Shown: one piece after another, positions 16,691 through 24,586 of the stretch
Numbering within the stretch: position 1 is the stretch's first letter
How the letters are laid out: each line of letters starts with the position of its first letter
Notes under the pieces: generated by a model
Seen by the model: only the letters and a program-made list of their open reading frames with translations
Told to the model about the DNA's origin: nothing
Databases searched by the model: none
Program-made: the position numbers and the translations under genes
Assembly (NCBI RefSeq): GCF_030409325.1
Contig: NZ_JAUFPR010000004.1
Location: 47,548 to 111,547, forward strand
Length of the DNA stretch: 64,000 bases
Source of the DNA: Mucilaginibacter aquaedulcis
Lineage (GTDB): Bacteria; Bacteroidota; Bacteroidia; Sphingobacteriales; Sphingobacteriaceae
Direction of reading: 5' to 3'

Positions 16691-16779
16691 TGAATTCGGA
16701 TGTTCGATTTCGGATTTAGAGCTTAGGATTTAGAATTTGATTTCGGATTAGAGTTTAGGATTTAGATTTTAGAATTTAC
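16691..16779. repeat. Word-repetitive intergenic stretch (GGATTTAGA words)
   Basis: The gap between the HlyD and MFS genes is built of variants of GGATTTAGA, TTCGGATT and GAATTTGA repeated in direct orientation. It has no coding potential. It separates two genes whose products act together, so it may act at the mRNA level. Confidence 0.45.
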
Positions 16780-16784
16780 AAATT

Positions 16785-18332
16785 ATGGCTGAAACAGGCT
16801 TTAAAAAATGGATCATCACTATCACGGTAATTATAGCCTCCCTACTGGAGCTTATTGATACCACGATTGTGAATGTTTCCCTGCCCGATATACAGGGTAA
16901 CCTTGGCGCTACCCTTGAGGATGTGGCCTGGGTGGTAACGGGCTACGCTGTGGCAAACGTGATTGTACTTCCTATGTCGGGTTGGCTGGGAAGCCGTTTC
17001 GGGCGTAAAAACTACTTTATAACATCAATCATTGTATTTACCATCGCTTCGTTTTTGTGCGGAAACGCCAACGGACTTAGCGAGCTGGTACTATTCAGGA
17101 TTATCCAGGGTATTGCAGGTGGTGGTTTAATATCTACCTCACAAGCTATCCTGATTGAAACCTGGCCGCGCGAACAAATTGGTACAGCAACCGCATTATT
17201 TGGTTTAGGTGCGGTTGTGGGCCCTACTGTAGGTCCTACCATTGGCGGGTATATAACTGACCACTCTTCATGGAGATGGATATTTTATGTAAACATCCCG
17301 GTAGGTGCACTGGCCGCGTTTTTTGCTTACACCTTTGTGCGCGAAACCCCCAAAGATGAAAAGGGAAAGCCGGTTGACTGGTGGGGAATCCTCTTCCTGG
17401 CTATTTCGGTTGGTAGCTTACAAACTATTTTAGAGAAGGGCGAAACCGAAGATTGGTTTGCAACAACCTATATAACTATACTTACCATTACCGCTATATT
17501 GGGCTTAATCATGTTTATATGGCGCGAAATGAGCATTGATTACCCTATCGTGAACTTTGCCATATTGCGGCATCGAAGTTTTGCCGTAGGTATGTTCACT
17601 TCCTTTATACTTGGGTTTGGGTTGTATGGGTCGGTATTCGTATTCCCCGTATTTTGTCAGAATTTGCTTGGCTTTACGGCGCAACAAACGGGCGAGATAT
17701 TATTCCCGGGCGGCTTATGTACTATTATCATGATGCCGTTTATAGGTAAAATGCTTAACAAAGGTATTCCGGCACAGTTTATGGCTACGGCGGGTATGTT
17801 CCTGTTCTTTGTGTTTACCACCATGCTCAGTAATTCAACACTGGCCGTGGGTACAGGCGATTTCTTTGCCCCATTAGTAATACGCGGTGTGGGTATGGCC
17901 CTGTTATTTGTGCCGTTAACGACGCTGGCCATTGCCGACCTGAAAGGACCTGAAGTAGGCCAGGGAACCGGACTTAACAACATGATGCGCCAGTTAGGCG
18001 GCTCATTTGGTATAGCCACCCTTACTACTATTATCCACATTCGTCAGGGTGTGCACAGGAATAACCTGTTAACAAACATTACATCAACTAACCCGATGTT
18101 TACTGATCGCTTTAATGCCTATATGCATGGCTTTATGGCTAAGGGGCATTCATTAATTGATGCTACGCACATGGCTTATGGCGCTATTGAAGGTGCTGTT
18201 ACCAGGCAGGTACTGCTTTTAACCTATGATGATGCTTACTGGATCTCTGGTTTGGTAATGTTGTTCTCTATACCGTTACTGTACTTACAGCCATTTAAAA
18301 AGGCCGTAAAAATGCCGGTAGATGCACACTAA
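16785..18332 (+). CDS. DHA2 family MFS drug efflux permease (EmrB/QacA type)
   Basis: A 515-aa protein with 14 predicted membrane helices. Signature segments are ELIDTTIVNVSLPDIQGNLGAT (helix 1 with the DTTIVNVALP motif), GWLGSRFGRKNYF (motif A) and GLGAVVGPTVGPTIGGYI (motif C, antiporter signature). It is the inner membrane pump of the tripartite efflux system encoded with the TolC and HlyD genes under the TetR gene. Substrates cannot be read from the sequence. A terminator follows at 18341. Confidence 0.93.
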   Translation: MAETGFKKWIITITVIIASLLELIDTTIVNVSLPDIQGNLGATLEDVAWVVTGYAVANVIVLPMSGWLGSRFGRKNYFITSIIVFTIASFLCGNANGLSELVLFRIIQGIAGGGLISTSQAILIETWPREQIGTATALFGLGAVVGPTVGPTIGGYITDHSSWRWIFYVNIPVGALAAFFAYTFVRETPKDEKGKPVDWWGILFLAISVGSLQTILEKGETEDWFATTYITILTITAILGLIMFIWREMSIDYPIVNFAILRHRSFAVGMFTSFILGFGLYGSVFVFPVFCQNLLGFTAQQTGEILFPGGLCTIIMMPFIGKMLNKGIPAQFMATAGMFLFFVFTTMLSNSTLAVGTGDFFAPLVIRGVGMALLFVPLTTLAIADLKGPEVGQGTGLNNMMRQLGGSFGIATLTTIIHIRQGVHRNNLLTNITSTNPMFTDRFNAYMHGFMAKGHSLIDATHMAYGAIEGAVTRQVLLLTYDDAYWISGLVMLFSIPLLYLQPFKKAVKMPVDAH

Positions 18333-18340
18333 AATGATAA

Positions 18341-18372
18341 AAGCCGTTCCTCTATTACCAGGAACGGCTTTC
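18341..18372 (+). terminator. Terminator of the efflux operon
   Basis: AAGCCGTTCCT / AGGAACGGCTT stem (11 bp) with an 8-nt loop, followed by a short T run, 8 nt after the MFS stop codon. The next 160 nt up to the following terminator hold no recognisable feature. Confidence 0.75.
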
Positions 18373-18533
18373 CCCAAAAAAAATTAACAATTAAAATTTA
18401 AGTACTCCCCCCGGATACATTAAGCTTTTTGACAAGGATTTTGTAAAGCCGGAGTTTGTTTAATCTTAGGTATAAATTTAGCGGTTTAAAATTAAAAAAC
18501 ACAAATTAATTAGGCATTAAACTATAATTTGTG

Positions 18534-18572
18534 AAAAAGACATGAAATTTACACACTTCATGTCTTTTTTTT
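18534..18572 (-). terminator. Terminator after the AhpD-like gene
   Basis: AAAAAGACATGAA / TTCATGTCTTTTT, a 13-bp perfect stem with T-runs on both strands, 20 nt beyond the end of the AhpD-like gene. It can act in both directions. Confidence 0.78.
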
Positions 18573-18592
18573 TGCCCGATTTGGCTAACAGC

Positions 18593-19177
18593 TTAAAAAA
18601 CTATTTTTCCGGTAGATGTTACCAGCGAAGCTATACGAACGGCATCAAAAATGCGCTCCTCAGTAGTCGAAAGCTTTATCAGCGAGTCTTCATGAGCGTT
18701 CACACACATCTCGCAGCCATTAACTGCCGAGATAGCCAGGCTCATTAATTCAAAAAATTCTTTCCCGGTCACAGGCTTCATCATTAGCTGCATACGAATA
18801 CGTGCAGGTATCTGTGTATATTTTTCTTTTTGTGTAAAATGCCTGAACCTGTAAAAAACATTGTTTGAGGCCAGTAATGAGGCACAGCCTACAGCTTCGG
18901 CTATTTCGGCCGCGTCGGCACCCTGTTCTTCAGCATATTTAGTGAAAAATACGGTAAGCGGCTTGTTGTTGTTATTAACAGCGGTGCTTAAGCCCAATAA
19001 GGCACATTCTTTAGCTGTTAAATGAGCTGATGTAAGCGTGCTGGTGAAATTCAGCTTCAGATCGCGCAGGTAGCGTGATTCGCCTTTCTCAAGCAGGGTA
19101 AGGGCTTCGGTTCTGTAATCGTTATCTAATCCAATACTTTGCAGTATTTCCTGGATCACTTCGGTACTTTCTGTCAT
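18593..19177 (-). CDS. AhpD-like carboxymuconolactone decarboxylase family protein
   Basis: A 194-aa all-helical protein with the AhpD redox motif GCEMCVNAHE (Cys155, Cys158, His162). AhpD proteins reduce AhpC by way of a lipoyl or thioredoxin-like relay. The AhpC gene lies immediately upstream on the same strand, separated by 156 nt that contain a terminator, so the two are linked but probably separately transcribed. The pair takes the place of the AhpC/AhpF system; no ahpF is in the window. Confidence 0.85.
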   Translation of the reverse strand: MTESTEVIQEILQSIGLDNDYRTEALTLLEKGESRYLRDLKLNFTSTLTSAHLTAKECALLGLSTAVNNNNKPLTVFFTKYAEEQGADAAEIAEAVGCASLLASNNVFYRFRHFTQKEKYTQIPARIRMQLMMKPVTGKEFFELMSLAISAVNGCEMCVNAHEDSLIKLSTTEERIFDAVRIASLVTSTGKIVF

Positions 19178-19283
19178 GTTATTTTGGTGATTAAAGTTGA
19201 AGACATTAGGCTTAAAGCAAAGTGCTATTCAGTATGCTTTCGGCTTTATGCCTTAAGCTTTCAGCTTATATAAGTGTATAAAA

Positions 19284-19313
19284 AATCCCCGCACAAATAA
19301 ACATGTACGGGGA
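19284..19313 (-). terminator. Terminator after the ahpC gene
   Basis: TTTCCCCG / CGGGGATTTTTT on the minus strand, a GC-rich stem with a T-run, 20 nt past the ahpC stop and before the AhpD-like gene. Confidence 0.7.
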
Positions 19314-19333
19314 AATATGTATTAACAGGGGTA

Positions 19334-19879
19334 TTAAACGGTAAGGGTTTCCTGGCCTTTTTCCCAGTTGCAAGGGCAAAGCTCGTCAGTTTGTAAACCA
19401 TCAAGTACACGTAAAACCTCTTTAACGTTACGGCCAACGTTTAAGTCATTTACTGATACCCAACGGATAATACCGGTAGGATCAACAATGAAAGTAGCAC
19501 GGTAAGCAATTTTTTCAGTTGGTTCTAATATACCCAGATCTTCAGCTAATGATTTAGAAGTATCAGCAAGCATCGGGAATTTCAGATCGCGCAGATCATC
19601 ATGATCGCGTCTCCAGGCAGCGTGAACAAACTCAGAGTCGGTAGAAGCACCAATTAAACGGGTTTCACGGTCACGGAACTCGCCATAAGCCTTGTTGAAC
19701 TCAGCAATTTCAGTTGGGCAAACAAAAGTGAAATCTTTTGGCCACCAGAACATTACTGTCCAAACGTTATCGTCATTTACCAGGTAATCAGAAGTTAATG
19801 TTTCAAACTCTTTACCTTTTTCAATACTTGTTACGGCTGTTTTAGAAAATTGTGGAAATTTTTGTCCTATCGTTAACAT
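19334..19879 (-). CDS. ahpC: Alkyl hydroperoxide reductase AhpC-type 2-Cys peroxiredoxin
   Basis: A 181-aa peroxiredoxin. The peroxidatic Cys54 sits in DFTFVCPTEIAEF and the resolving Cys is in the C-terminal LCPCNW (Cys168/170), the layout of AhpD-dependent AhpC proteins from Actinobacteria and Bacteroidota. It reduces hydrogen peroxide, alkyl peroxides and probably peroxynitrite in the cytoplasm. Upstream lie a -7 box TATATTTG and an 11-bp inverted repeat that could bind a peroxide regulator. The AhpD-like partner gene follows. Confidence 0.92.
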   Translation of the reverse strand: MLTIGQKFPQFSKTAVTSIEKGKEFETLTSDYLVNDDNVWTVMFWWPKDFTFVCPTEIAEFNKAYGEFRDRETRLIGASTDSEFVHAAWRRDHDDLRDLKFPMLADTSKSLAEDLGILEPTEKIAYRATFIVDPTGIIRWVSVNDLNVGRNVKEVLRVLDGLQTDELCPCNWEKGQETLTV

Positions 19880-19904
19880 AAGTGCTATTTTGTTATTATT
19901 TATG

Positions 19905-19964
19905 CAAATATATGAATTTTAGGACGGGGCTATAATTCTTAAAATCTATACAATATAGATTTTA
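19905..19964 (-). promoter_or_regulatory. ahpC promoter with candidate peroxide-regulator operator
   Basis: TATATTTG (19912-19905, minus strand) is a -7 box 25 nt before the ATG. Upstream, TAAAATCTATA-caa-TATAGATTTTA (19940-19964) is a perfect 11-bp inverted repeat, and a third half-site ATCTATAA lies at about 19981-19989. No -33 motif is seen, which fits activator dependence (OxyR-like, inferred). Confidence 0.5.
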
Positions 19965-20038
19965 CTTATATATACTTTATATATCTATAATTTTTGTTTA
20001 TTCAATAATATCAGCTTCAAAAATTTCCGATTTCACAA

Positions 20039-20067
20039 AAAAAGCGGCGTTTATGGCGCCGCTTTTT
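20039..20067 (-). terminator. Terminator after the GapN-like gene
   Basis: AAAAAGCGGCG / CGCCGCTTTTT perfect 11-bp stem with a 7-nt loop, 18 nt beyond the end of the aldehyde dehydrogenase gene. T-runs on both strands. Confidence 0.85.
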
Positions 20068-20084
20068 ACGAATATTGAAAGCGG

Positions 20085-21707
20085 TTATAATATAAATTTA
20101 GTGCTCAGGAAGTTTGAATCGTTATCATTCACAATTTCATTGATGATACGCTTATTGGTGTCATTCAATTTAGCTGCCACCAACGAGCGTATGGAGAATG
20201 CCCTTAGCGCGTCAAATACCGAAAGCGTTCCTTCGGCACTATCCTTACGGCCGGTAAACGGAAATACATCCGGCCCGCGCTGGCACTGGCTATTGATATT
20301 TACACGGCTTACCAGGTTCACAAAAGGATCAATCAATGAGGCTATCTCCTCGGCATCATTACTGAATATACTCACCTGCATACCATGCGGCGAATCTATC
20401 TGGTAATCAATCGGCTCTTCTATTGACTCAAATGGAATTACAGGTATTACCGGCCCAAACTGCTCTTCACGGTAAAGCTTCATTTTTTCGTTCACCGGGT
20501 AAACAATAGCCGGGTAAAAGAATGAAGCAAGCGTTTCACCGCCGTTTTCATTTATAATTTTAGCACCGTTGTCAATGGCATCCTGAACTATATCTGTTAA
20601 ATAGTCGGTTTTGTTTGCCTCGGGCAATGGGGTAAGTTTTACGTCTTTATCCCATGGCAAGCCAAATTTAAGTTTTGAAACTTCTTCACTTAGCAGCTTC
20701 AGAAACTCATCGGCAACATCTTTATGTACAAATATTACCTTAATGGCCGTACAGCGTTGCCCATTAAATGATAATGCGCCCAAAACGCATTCACTAACAG
20801 CCAACTTCAGGTCGGCGTTTTTAGTTACAATGGCCGCGTTCTTTGCATCCAAACTAAGCACAGCCCGTAAACGGTTTATTTTAGGATGCCGCTTTTTAAG
20901 ATCATTAGCCACCTTGCTTGAGCCAATAAAAGCCAGCACGTTGATTTTTCCGGTTTGCATAAGTCCCGGGGTAACTACCGCGCCGCGCCCGTACACTGTA
21001 TTAACCACTCCTTTCGGAAACGATTCCTGGAAAGCCCTTAACAGTGGATAATGCAAAAGCGTACCATGCTTAGGCGGTTTAAATAAAATGGTGTTGCCCA
21101 TGATAAGAGCCGGAATCAGGGTAGTAAAGGTTTCGTTAAGCGGATAGTTGAACGGCCCCATACACAACACCACACCCAGCGGCGAGCGGCGGATCTGGGC
21201 TATTAAGCCCTCAGCCATTTCAAAGCGTGATGATTTGCGGTCAAGCGCCTTCAGGGCATCTATAGTGGCATTAATATATTCAATGGTGCGGTCAAACTCC
21301 TTGGCCGAATCTCCGTATGATTTTCCAATTTCCCACATCAGCAGCTTTACCACCAGCGCACGCTGTTCAATCATCTTGTAAATAAAGCGCTCCATGCATT
21401 TAATACGGCCATCTACACTCATAGTGGGCCATTCGCCGCGGCCATTATCATAAGCAGCTATAGCAGCCTCCAGGGCTTCGTTAGCTTCTTCTTCGCCGCA
21501 AATAGGATATGTACCTATTAATTTGCGCACATACCCATCTACTGTAGGGAAACAAACAGGTGAATATACTTCGCTTACGTGCCCAACCCACTGTTTCATT
21601 TCGCCGTTGCAGAGGTATTCACGCTGGTGCACTTCTTCTATCTGGAATTCGGCCGGTATCTGGCTTTCCTCCACAAATATTGAACTGATCTGGTCTTGAA
21701 AACTCAT
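20085..21707 (-). CDS. NADP-dependent aldehyde dehydrogenase, GapN-like (non-phosphorylating GAPDH family)
   Basis: A 540-aa ALDH-superfamily enzyme. The oxyanion Asn is in GPFNYPLNE (about 187), the nucleotide-binding segment is ILFKPPKHGT, and the catalytic Cys319 is in SFNGQRCTAIK. The overall order resembles GapN, which oxidises glyceraldehyde-3-phosphate to 3-phosphoglycerate with NADP and bypasses ATP formation. The usual ELGGK motif with the general base Glu reads LSLDAK here (about 284-289), so the Glu position is Ser with an Asp two residues on. Substrate is therefore less certain than family. Single gene, closed by a strong terminator. Confidence 0.8.
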   Translation of the reverse strand: MSFQDQISSIFVEESQIPAEFQIEEVHQREYLCNGEMKQWVGHVSEVYSPVCFPTVDGYVRKLIGTYPICGEEEANEALEAAIAAYDNGRGEWPTMSVDGRIKCMERFIYKMIEQRALVVKLLMWEIGKSYGDSAKEFDRTIEYINATIDALKALDRKSSRFEMAEGLIAQIRRSPLGVVLCMGPFNYPLNETFTTLIPALIMGNTILFKPPKHGTLLHYPLLRAFQESFPKGVVNTVYGRGAVVTPGLMQTGKINVLAFIGSSKVANDLKKRHPKINRLRAVLSLDAKNAAIVTKNADLKLAVSECVLGALSFNGQRCTAIKVIFVHKDVADEFLKLLSEEVSKLKFGLPWDKDVKLTPLPEANKTDYLTDIVQDAIDNGAKIINENGGETLASFFYPAIVYPVNEKMKLYREEQFGPVIPVIPFESIEEPIDYQIDSPHGMQVSIFSNDAEEIASLIDPFVNLVSRVNINSQCQRGPDVFPFTGRKDSAEGTLSVFDALRAFSIRSLVAAKLNDTNKRIINEIVNDNDSNFLSTKFIL

Positions 21708-21743
21708 ATTGTAATTGATGTTTGGTTTGCCTAAAGATAAAGA

Positions 21744-21770
21744 AAGCCTGCTCTAAAGAGCAAGCTTTTT
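21744..21770 (-). terminator. Hairpin after the Atu4866-family gene
   Basis: AAGCCTGCTCT / AGAGCAAGCTT stem with one mismatch and a 2-nt loop, T-rich on both sides, between the Atu4866 gene and the GapN-like gene. The short loop makes it a weaker candidate. Confidence 0.5.
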
Positions 21771-21796
21771 CATGTAAACAAATTCATCAATTTTGC

Positions 21797-22039
21797 TTAG
21801 GCCGACTCCTTATACAGTACCATACCGGCATGATAAAAAACGTCGCCTTCAAAATCGCCATCGGCCACAAAGCCCGAATCGTCTAAGTATTCTATATGCT
21901 TACCATTGATGTTGTAAAATCCTGTGTAAGCGCCTTTTTTATTACCCCGTGCCTCAACATAGCGGCCGTTGGGTAATAACTCATGGCGTATGTAACCATC
22001 TTTTGTTACCCAAACGCCTATATGCTGATCTTTCTCCAT
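21797..22039 (-). CDS. Atu4866 domain-containing small protein
   Basis: An 80-aa protein that fits the Atu4866 family along its whole length: GVWVTKDGYIRHELLPNGRYVEARG, then GAYTGFYNINGKHIEYLDDSGFVADGDF and a closing VFYHAGMVLYKE. The fold is a small beta barrel. Members are often found beside SDR genes and AraC-type regulators, and an SDR gene and an AraC gene lie directly upstream here. The function is unknown. Confidence 0.82.
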   Translation of the reverse strand: MEKDQHIGVWVTKDGYIRHELLPNGRYVEARGNKKGAYTGFYNINGKHIEYLDDSGFVADGDFEGDVFYHAGMVLYKESA

Positions 22040-22229
22040 GTAATTAAAATCCAGTTGATGTTGTTAATTTTATTTGTTTTTAGATGTTTATTATAACCAT
22101 GTGTTACAGCCAATTAGCGTATTTGTCATTCAGGCCTCAATTCAGAGGCGCATCTCCCGTCACCAAGTAAGTTTAGCGTGTGCATAATATCTGTATGGCG
22201 ATAACTTTTTATTTGTCAGTGCGATACAA

Positions 22230-23084
22230 TTATTTGCTTTCCAAATCCAGCTCAAAATCTGTTGAACAGGTAAGATCCTGCCACTCCCTAATCTCATCGT
22301 GCAACGCGTCCAGTTTGCTTAAGGCCCTGTGATAGGCATCGCCTCCCAACAGTAAATAAAGTGGAGGATTATCCTCACCTGCAATCTTAATAATTGATTC
22401 AGCAGCCTTTTCCGGATCACCAGCCTGCTCACCATCCATTTTCAGGTATTTGGTGTGCACCGCTCTTACATCAGTGTAGTCGTCAATCGGGTTAGCGGTC
22501 ATAGCTAAAGAATCTGGAGTAAGGAAGCTTGTGCGGAAAGCTCCGGGAGCTACAACTGTAACTTTTATACCCAATGATTTAACATCAGCTGCAAGTACTT
22601 CTGAAAGGCCCACTACCGCAAACTTTGCTGCACCGTAAATGGCAAATCCTGCTCCTGGTGCAATACCGGCTATTGATGCTGTATTAATGATATGACCTGA
22701 GCGTTGTTTACGCAAATAAGGCATCACAAATCTGATCACGTTTAGGGTAGCAAACACATTTACATCAAAAGCCTGGCGGGTTTCTTTGTCGGTAAGCTCT
22801 TCAATGGCGCCGCCAATTCCGTAACCGGCATTATTGATAACTACATCTATTTTGCCAAAAGTTTCATAGGTGTGCTGCAGGGCCAGTGATACACTGCTTT
22901 CATTAACAAGATCAACCTGCAACGGTAAAAAATTATTGTTTTGGATGTTAACTGCATCAATTAACTCCTGTTGGTTTCTGGAGGTGGCGGCAACAAGCTG
23001 ACCAGCTTCCAGTAATTGTTTAACTAAACTGAGCCCAAATCCTTTGGAAGCACCAGTTATAAACCATACTTTTTTGTTGTCCAT
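22230..23084 (-). CDS. SDR family oxidoreductase
   Basis: A 284-aa classical short-chain dehydrogenase: cofactor loop TGASKGFG (10-17), NNAG (84-87), catalytic Ser137, Tyr150 and Lys154 (YGAAK). The Arg at residue 36 (TSRNQQE) fits NADP preference. It lies downstream of an AraC-type regulator on the same strand, a frequent pairing in which the regulator controls the SDR. Substrate unknown. The 190 nt between this gene and the Atu4866 gene show no feature. Confidence 0.9.
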   Translation of the reverse strand: MDNKKVWFITGASKGFGLSLVKQLLEAGQLVAATSRNQQELIDAVNIQNNNFLPLQVDLVNESSVSLALQHTYETFGKIDVVINNAGYGIGGAIEELTDKETRQAFDVNVFATLNVIRFVMPYLRKQRSGHIINTASIAGIAPGAGFAIYGAAKFAVVGLSEVLAADVKSLGIKVTVVAPGAFRTSFLTPDSLAMTANPIDDYTDVRAVHTKYLKMDGEQAGDPEKAAESIIKIAGEDNPPLYLLLGGDAYHRALSKLDALHDEIREWQDLTCSTDFELDLESK

Positions 23085-23085
23085 A

Positions 23086-23114
23086 TTTTGTTCTTTTTTG
23101 ATAGAACAAAATTA
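23086..23114 (-). promoter_or_regulatory. SDR promoter region: -7 box and 9-bp inverted repeat
   Basis: TAATTTTG (23114-23107, minus strand) is a -7 box 22 nt before the SDR start. It overlaps TTTTGTTCT / AGAACAAAA, a perfect 9-bp inverted repeat with an 8-nt loop (23086-23111). It may be an operator for the adjacent AraC protein or a leader hairpin. No -33 box is seen. Confidence 0.42.
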
Positions 23115-23246
23115 AGGCTGTGGAGAGGGTAAAGCATTACGCTAATCAAACCAATGATTACAAAATTCAAACAATTTTAAATTTCAATCATTTATCCGGC
23201 TATGCTTTTCCGAATGGATTATAACAAATATACGGTATTATACACA

Positions 23247-24158
23247 TCAAACCAAATCAACATTACGGAAGGAGGTTGGGGTTTGCTGTGTTTGCTTTTT
23301 AAAGAAGTTGTTAAAGTGCGTAGGCTCTTCAAAACCCAGGCAGTACCCTATTTCGGATACATTCCAGTCCGTATGCCTGAGTAGCGATTTGGCTTCGTTT
23401 AACAATCTTTCGGCAATGTGATCAGTAGTGGTTTTACCTGTGGTTTCGCGGATGGCCCTGTTCAGGTGGTTTACATGCACCGATAAACGTTGCGCGAAAT
23501 CATTGGCCGAGCGCAGCATAAACCGCTGAGATGGCGTTTCTATGGGAAACTGACGCTCCAGCAACTCGGTAAAAACGGACGTTATCCTTGATTTGGCATT
23601 AGCGTGTTTGTACAGATTTTCTGAAGGCTGGGTCTTGAGCGCATAATAAGCCAGTTCGGTAACATAGTTCCTGATGAGCTCATACTTAAAGTCGTAACTG
23701 GTATTGATCTCCTCTAACATCTTCATAAATAAACCACTTACGTATTCGCATTGCTGCGGTGTGAGGGCATAAACAGGCTTTGCACCAAGGGCAAACATGG
23801 GCAGCTCGCTTAAACCGCCGCGAAAGCGCTCTGCAAAGAAGGCTTCGGTAAATATGCAGAAGAACCCTGTCCTGTTATCAGACATATGCTCAAAAGTGTA
23901 GGGCACATGCGGACTAAAAAACATCAGCGAAGCTCCCGAAAGCTTAATGCTCTGATCGGCATAGTGAATGATATTATCACCATGCATGAGGCTTATCTTA
24001 TAAAAGCTCCTGCGGTTATACGTAACCTGCTTGGTTGCCTTAGGGCCAATACAGTCCTCTATCCGGAAAACGTTGAAGTGACCGATGTTCTGCTGCAGGT
24101 TATCGGGCAGCCAGTCAAACTTATTCTTATAAAATTCTTCGAGTGTTTCACTTGCCAT
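23247..24158 (-). CDS. AraC family transcriptional regulator
   Basis: The ATG at 24158 gives 303 aa. An N-terminal cupin-like sensing domain (SGASLMFFSPHVPYTFEH) is followed by the C-terminal pair of HTH motifs (about residues 205-300; VNHLNRAIRETTGKTTTDHIAERLLNEAKSLL and WNVSEIGYCLGFEEPTHFNNFFKKQT). It lies 162 nt upstream of the SDR gene in the same orientation and probably controls it. A seven-residue extension from an upstream ATG (24179) is possible but looks less natural. Confidence 0.9.
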   Translation of the reverse strand: MASETLEEFYKNKFDWLPDNLQQNIGHFNVFRIEDCIGPKATKQVTYNRRSFYKISLMHGDNIIHYADQSIKLSGASLMFFSPHVPYTFEHMSDNRTGFFCIFTEAFFAERFRGGLSELPMFALGAKPVYALTPQQCEYVSGLFMKMLEEINTSYDFKYELIRNYVTELAYYALKTQPSENLYKHANAKSRITSVFTELLERQFPIETPSQRFMLRSANDFAQRLSVHVNHLNRAIRETTGKTTTDHIAERLLNEAKSLLRHTDWNVSEIGYCLGFEEPTHFNNFFKKQTQQTPTSFRNVDLV

Positions 24159-24161
24159 AAT

Positions 24162-24169
24162 CAAAGTTA
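24162..24169 (-). promoter_or_regulatory. TAnnTTTG box abutting the AraC start
   Basis: TAACTTTG on the minus strand ends 3 nt before the ATG. Same arrangement as the methyltransferase and PIG-L genes. May be chance in AT-rich sequence. Confidence 0.3.
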
Positions 24170-24361
24170 CAAAATTCAAACTTCAGTAAAACTATAAACT
24201 TGAAAACTAATCAAATTTTAACACTTTTTGATACTAAAAAGACATAGTTTTAAGCTGTTTTTATCCAAAATTGAGCCAAAATCGGGCCATTTCAATACGT
24301 TTTGACGCACTTTTTAATAGGTGTGTATAAAGCACACTTCTAATTTTACAATTTTTTCTTG

Positions 24362-24380
24362 CCTCGTTTATAACGAGTGC
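24362..24380. repeat. Partial copy of the 5982 palindromic repeat
   Basis: CTCGTTTATAACGAGTGC is identical to part of the left arm of the 5982-6108 element, showing that the element is dispersed. It lies directly before the TTGTCTGAACC repeat. The remaining part of the 24180-24390 gap is AT-rich without recognisable features. Confidence 0.7.
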
Positions 24381-24390
24381 AGGTTGGATT

Positions 24391-24486
24391 TTGTCTGAAC
24401 CTGGATTTATGAGATTAAGAGATTACCACGATTTTTTAATAAAAAATCCCTTAATCCGATAATCTGTTTAATCGTGGTTCAGACAA
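24391..24486. repeat. TTGTCTGAACC palindromic repeat, copy 1
   Basis: Begins TTGTCTGAACC and ends with its reverse complement GGTTCAGACAA. The right half (TCCCTTAATCCGATAATCTG and onward to the end) is the same as in copy 2 (28531-28607) over more than 40 nt. Copies 1 and 2 are in the same orientation and enclose four genes. Confidence 0.85.
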
Positions 24487-24573
24487 GATTCCCTGATTGC
24501 TTCGTATTACAATGACGACTTGGATATACGCATGTAATGTTCTTTATGATAGTTTCAAATCCATATCTTATTA

Positions 24574-24581
24574 TATTTTTG
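24574..24581 (+). promoter_or_regulatory. TAnnTTTG box abutting the 7TM-AraC start
   Basis: TATTTTTG ends 5 nt before the ATG at 24587, and supports that ATG over the upstream ORF start at 24497. It could give a leaderless mRNA. Confidence 0.35.
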
Positions 24582-24586
24582 TTATA

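Noticed and set aside
18542..18748. 68-aa plus-strand frame after the efflux operon
   Set aside because: It begins inside a terminator and runs antisense through the AhpD-like gene.
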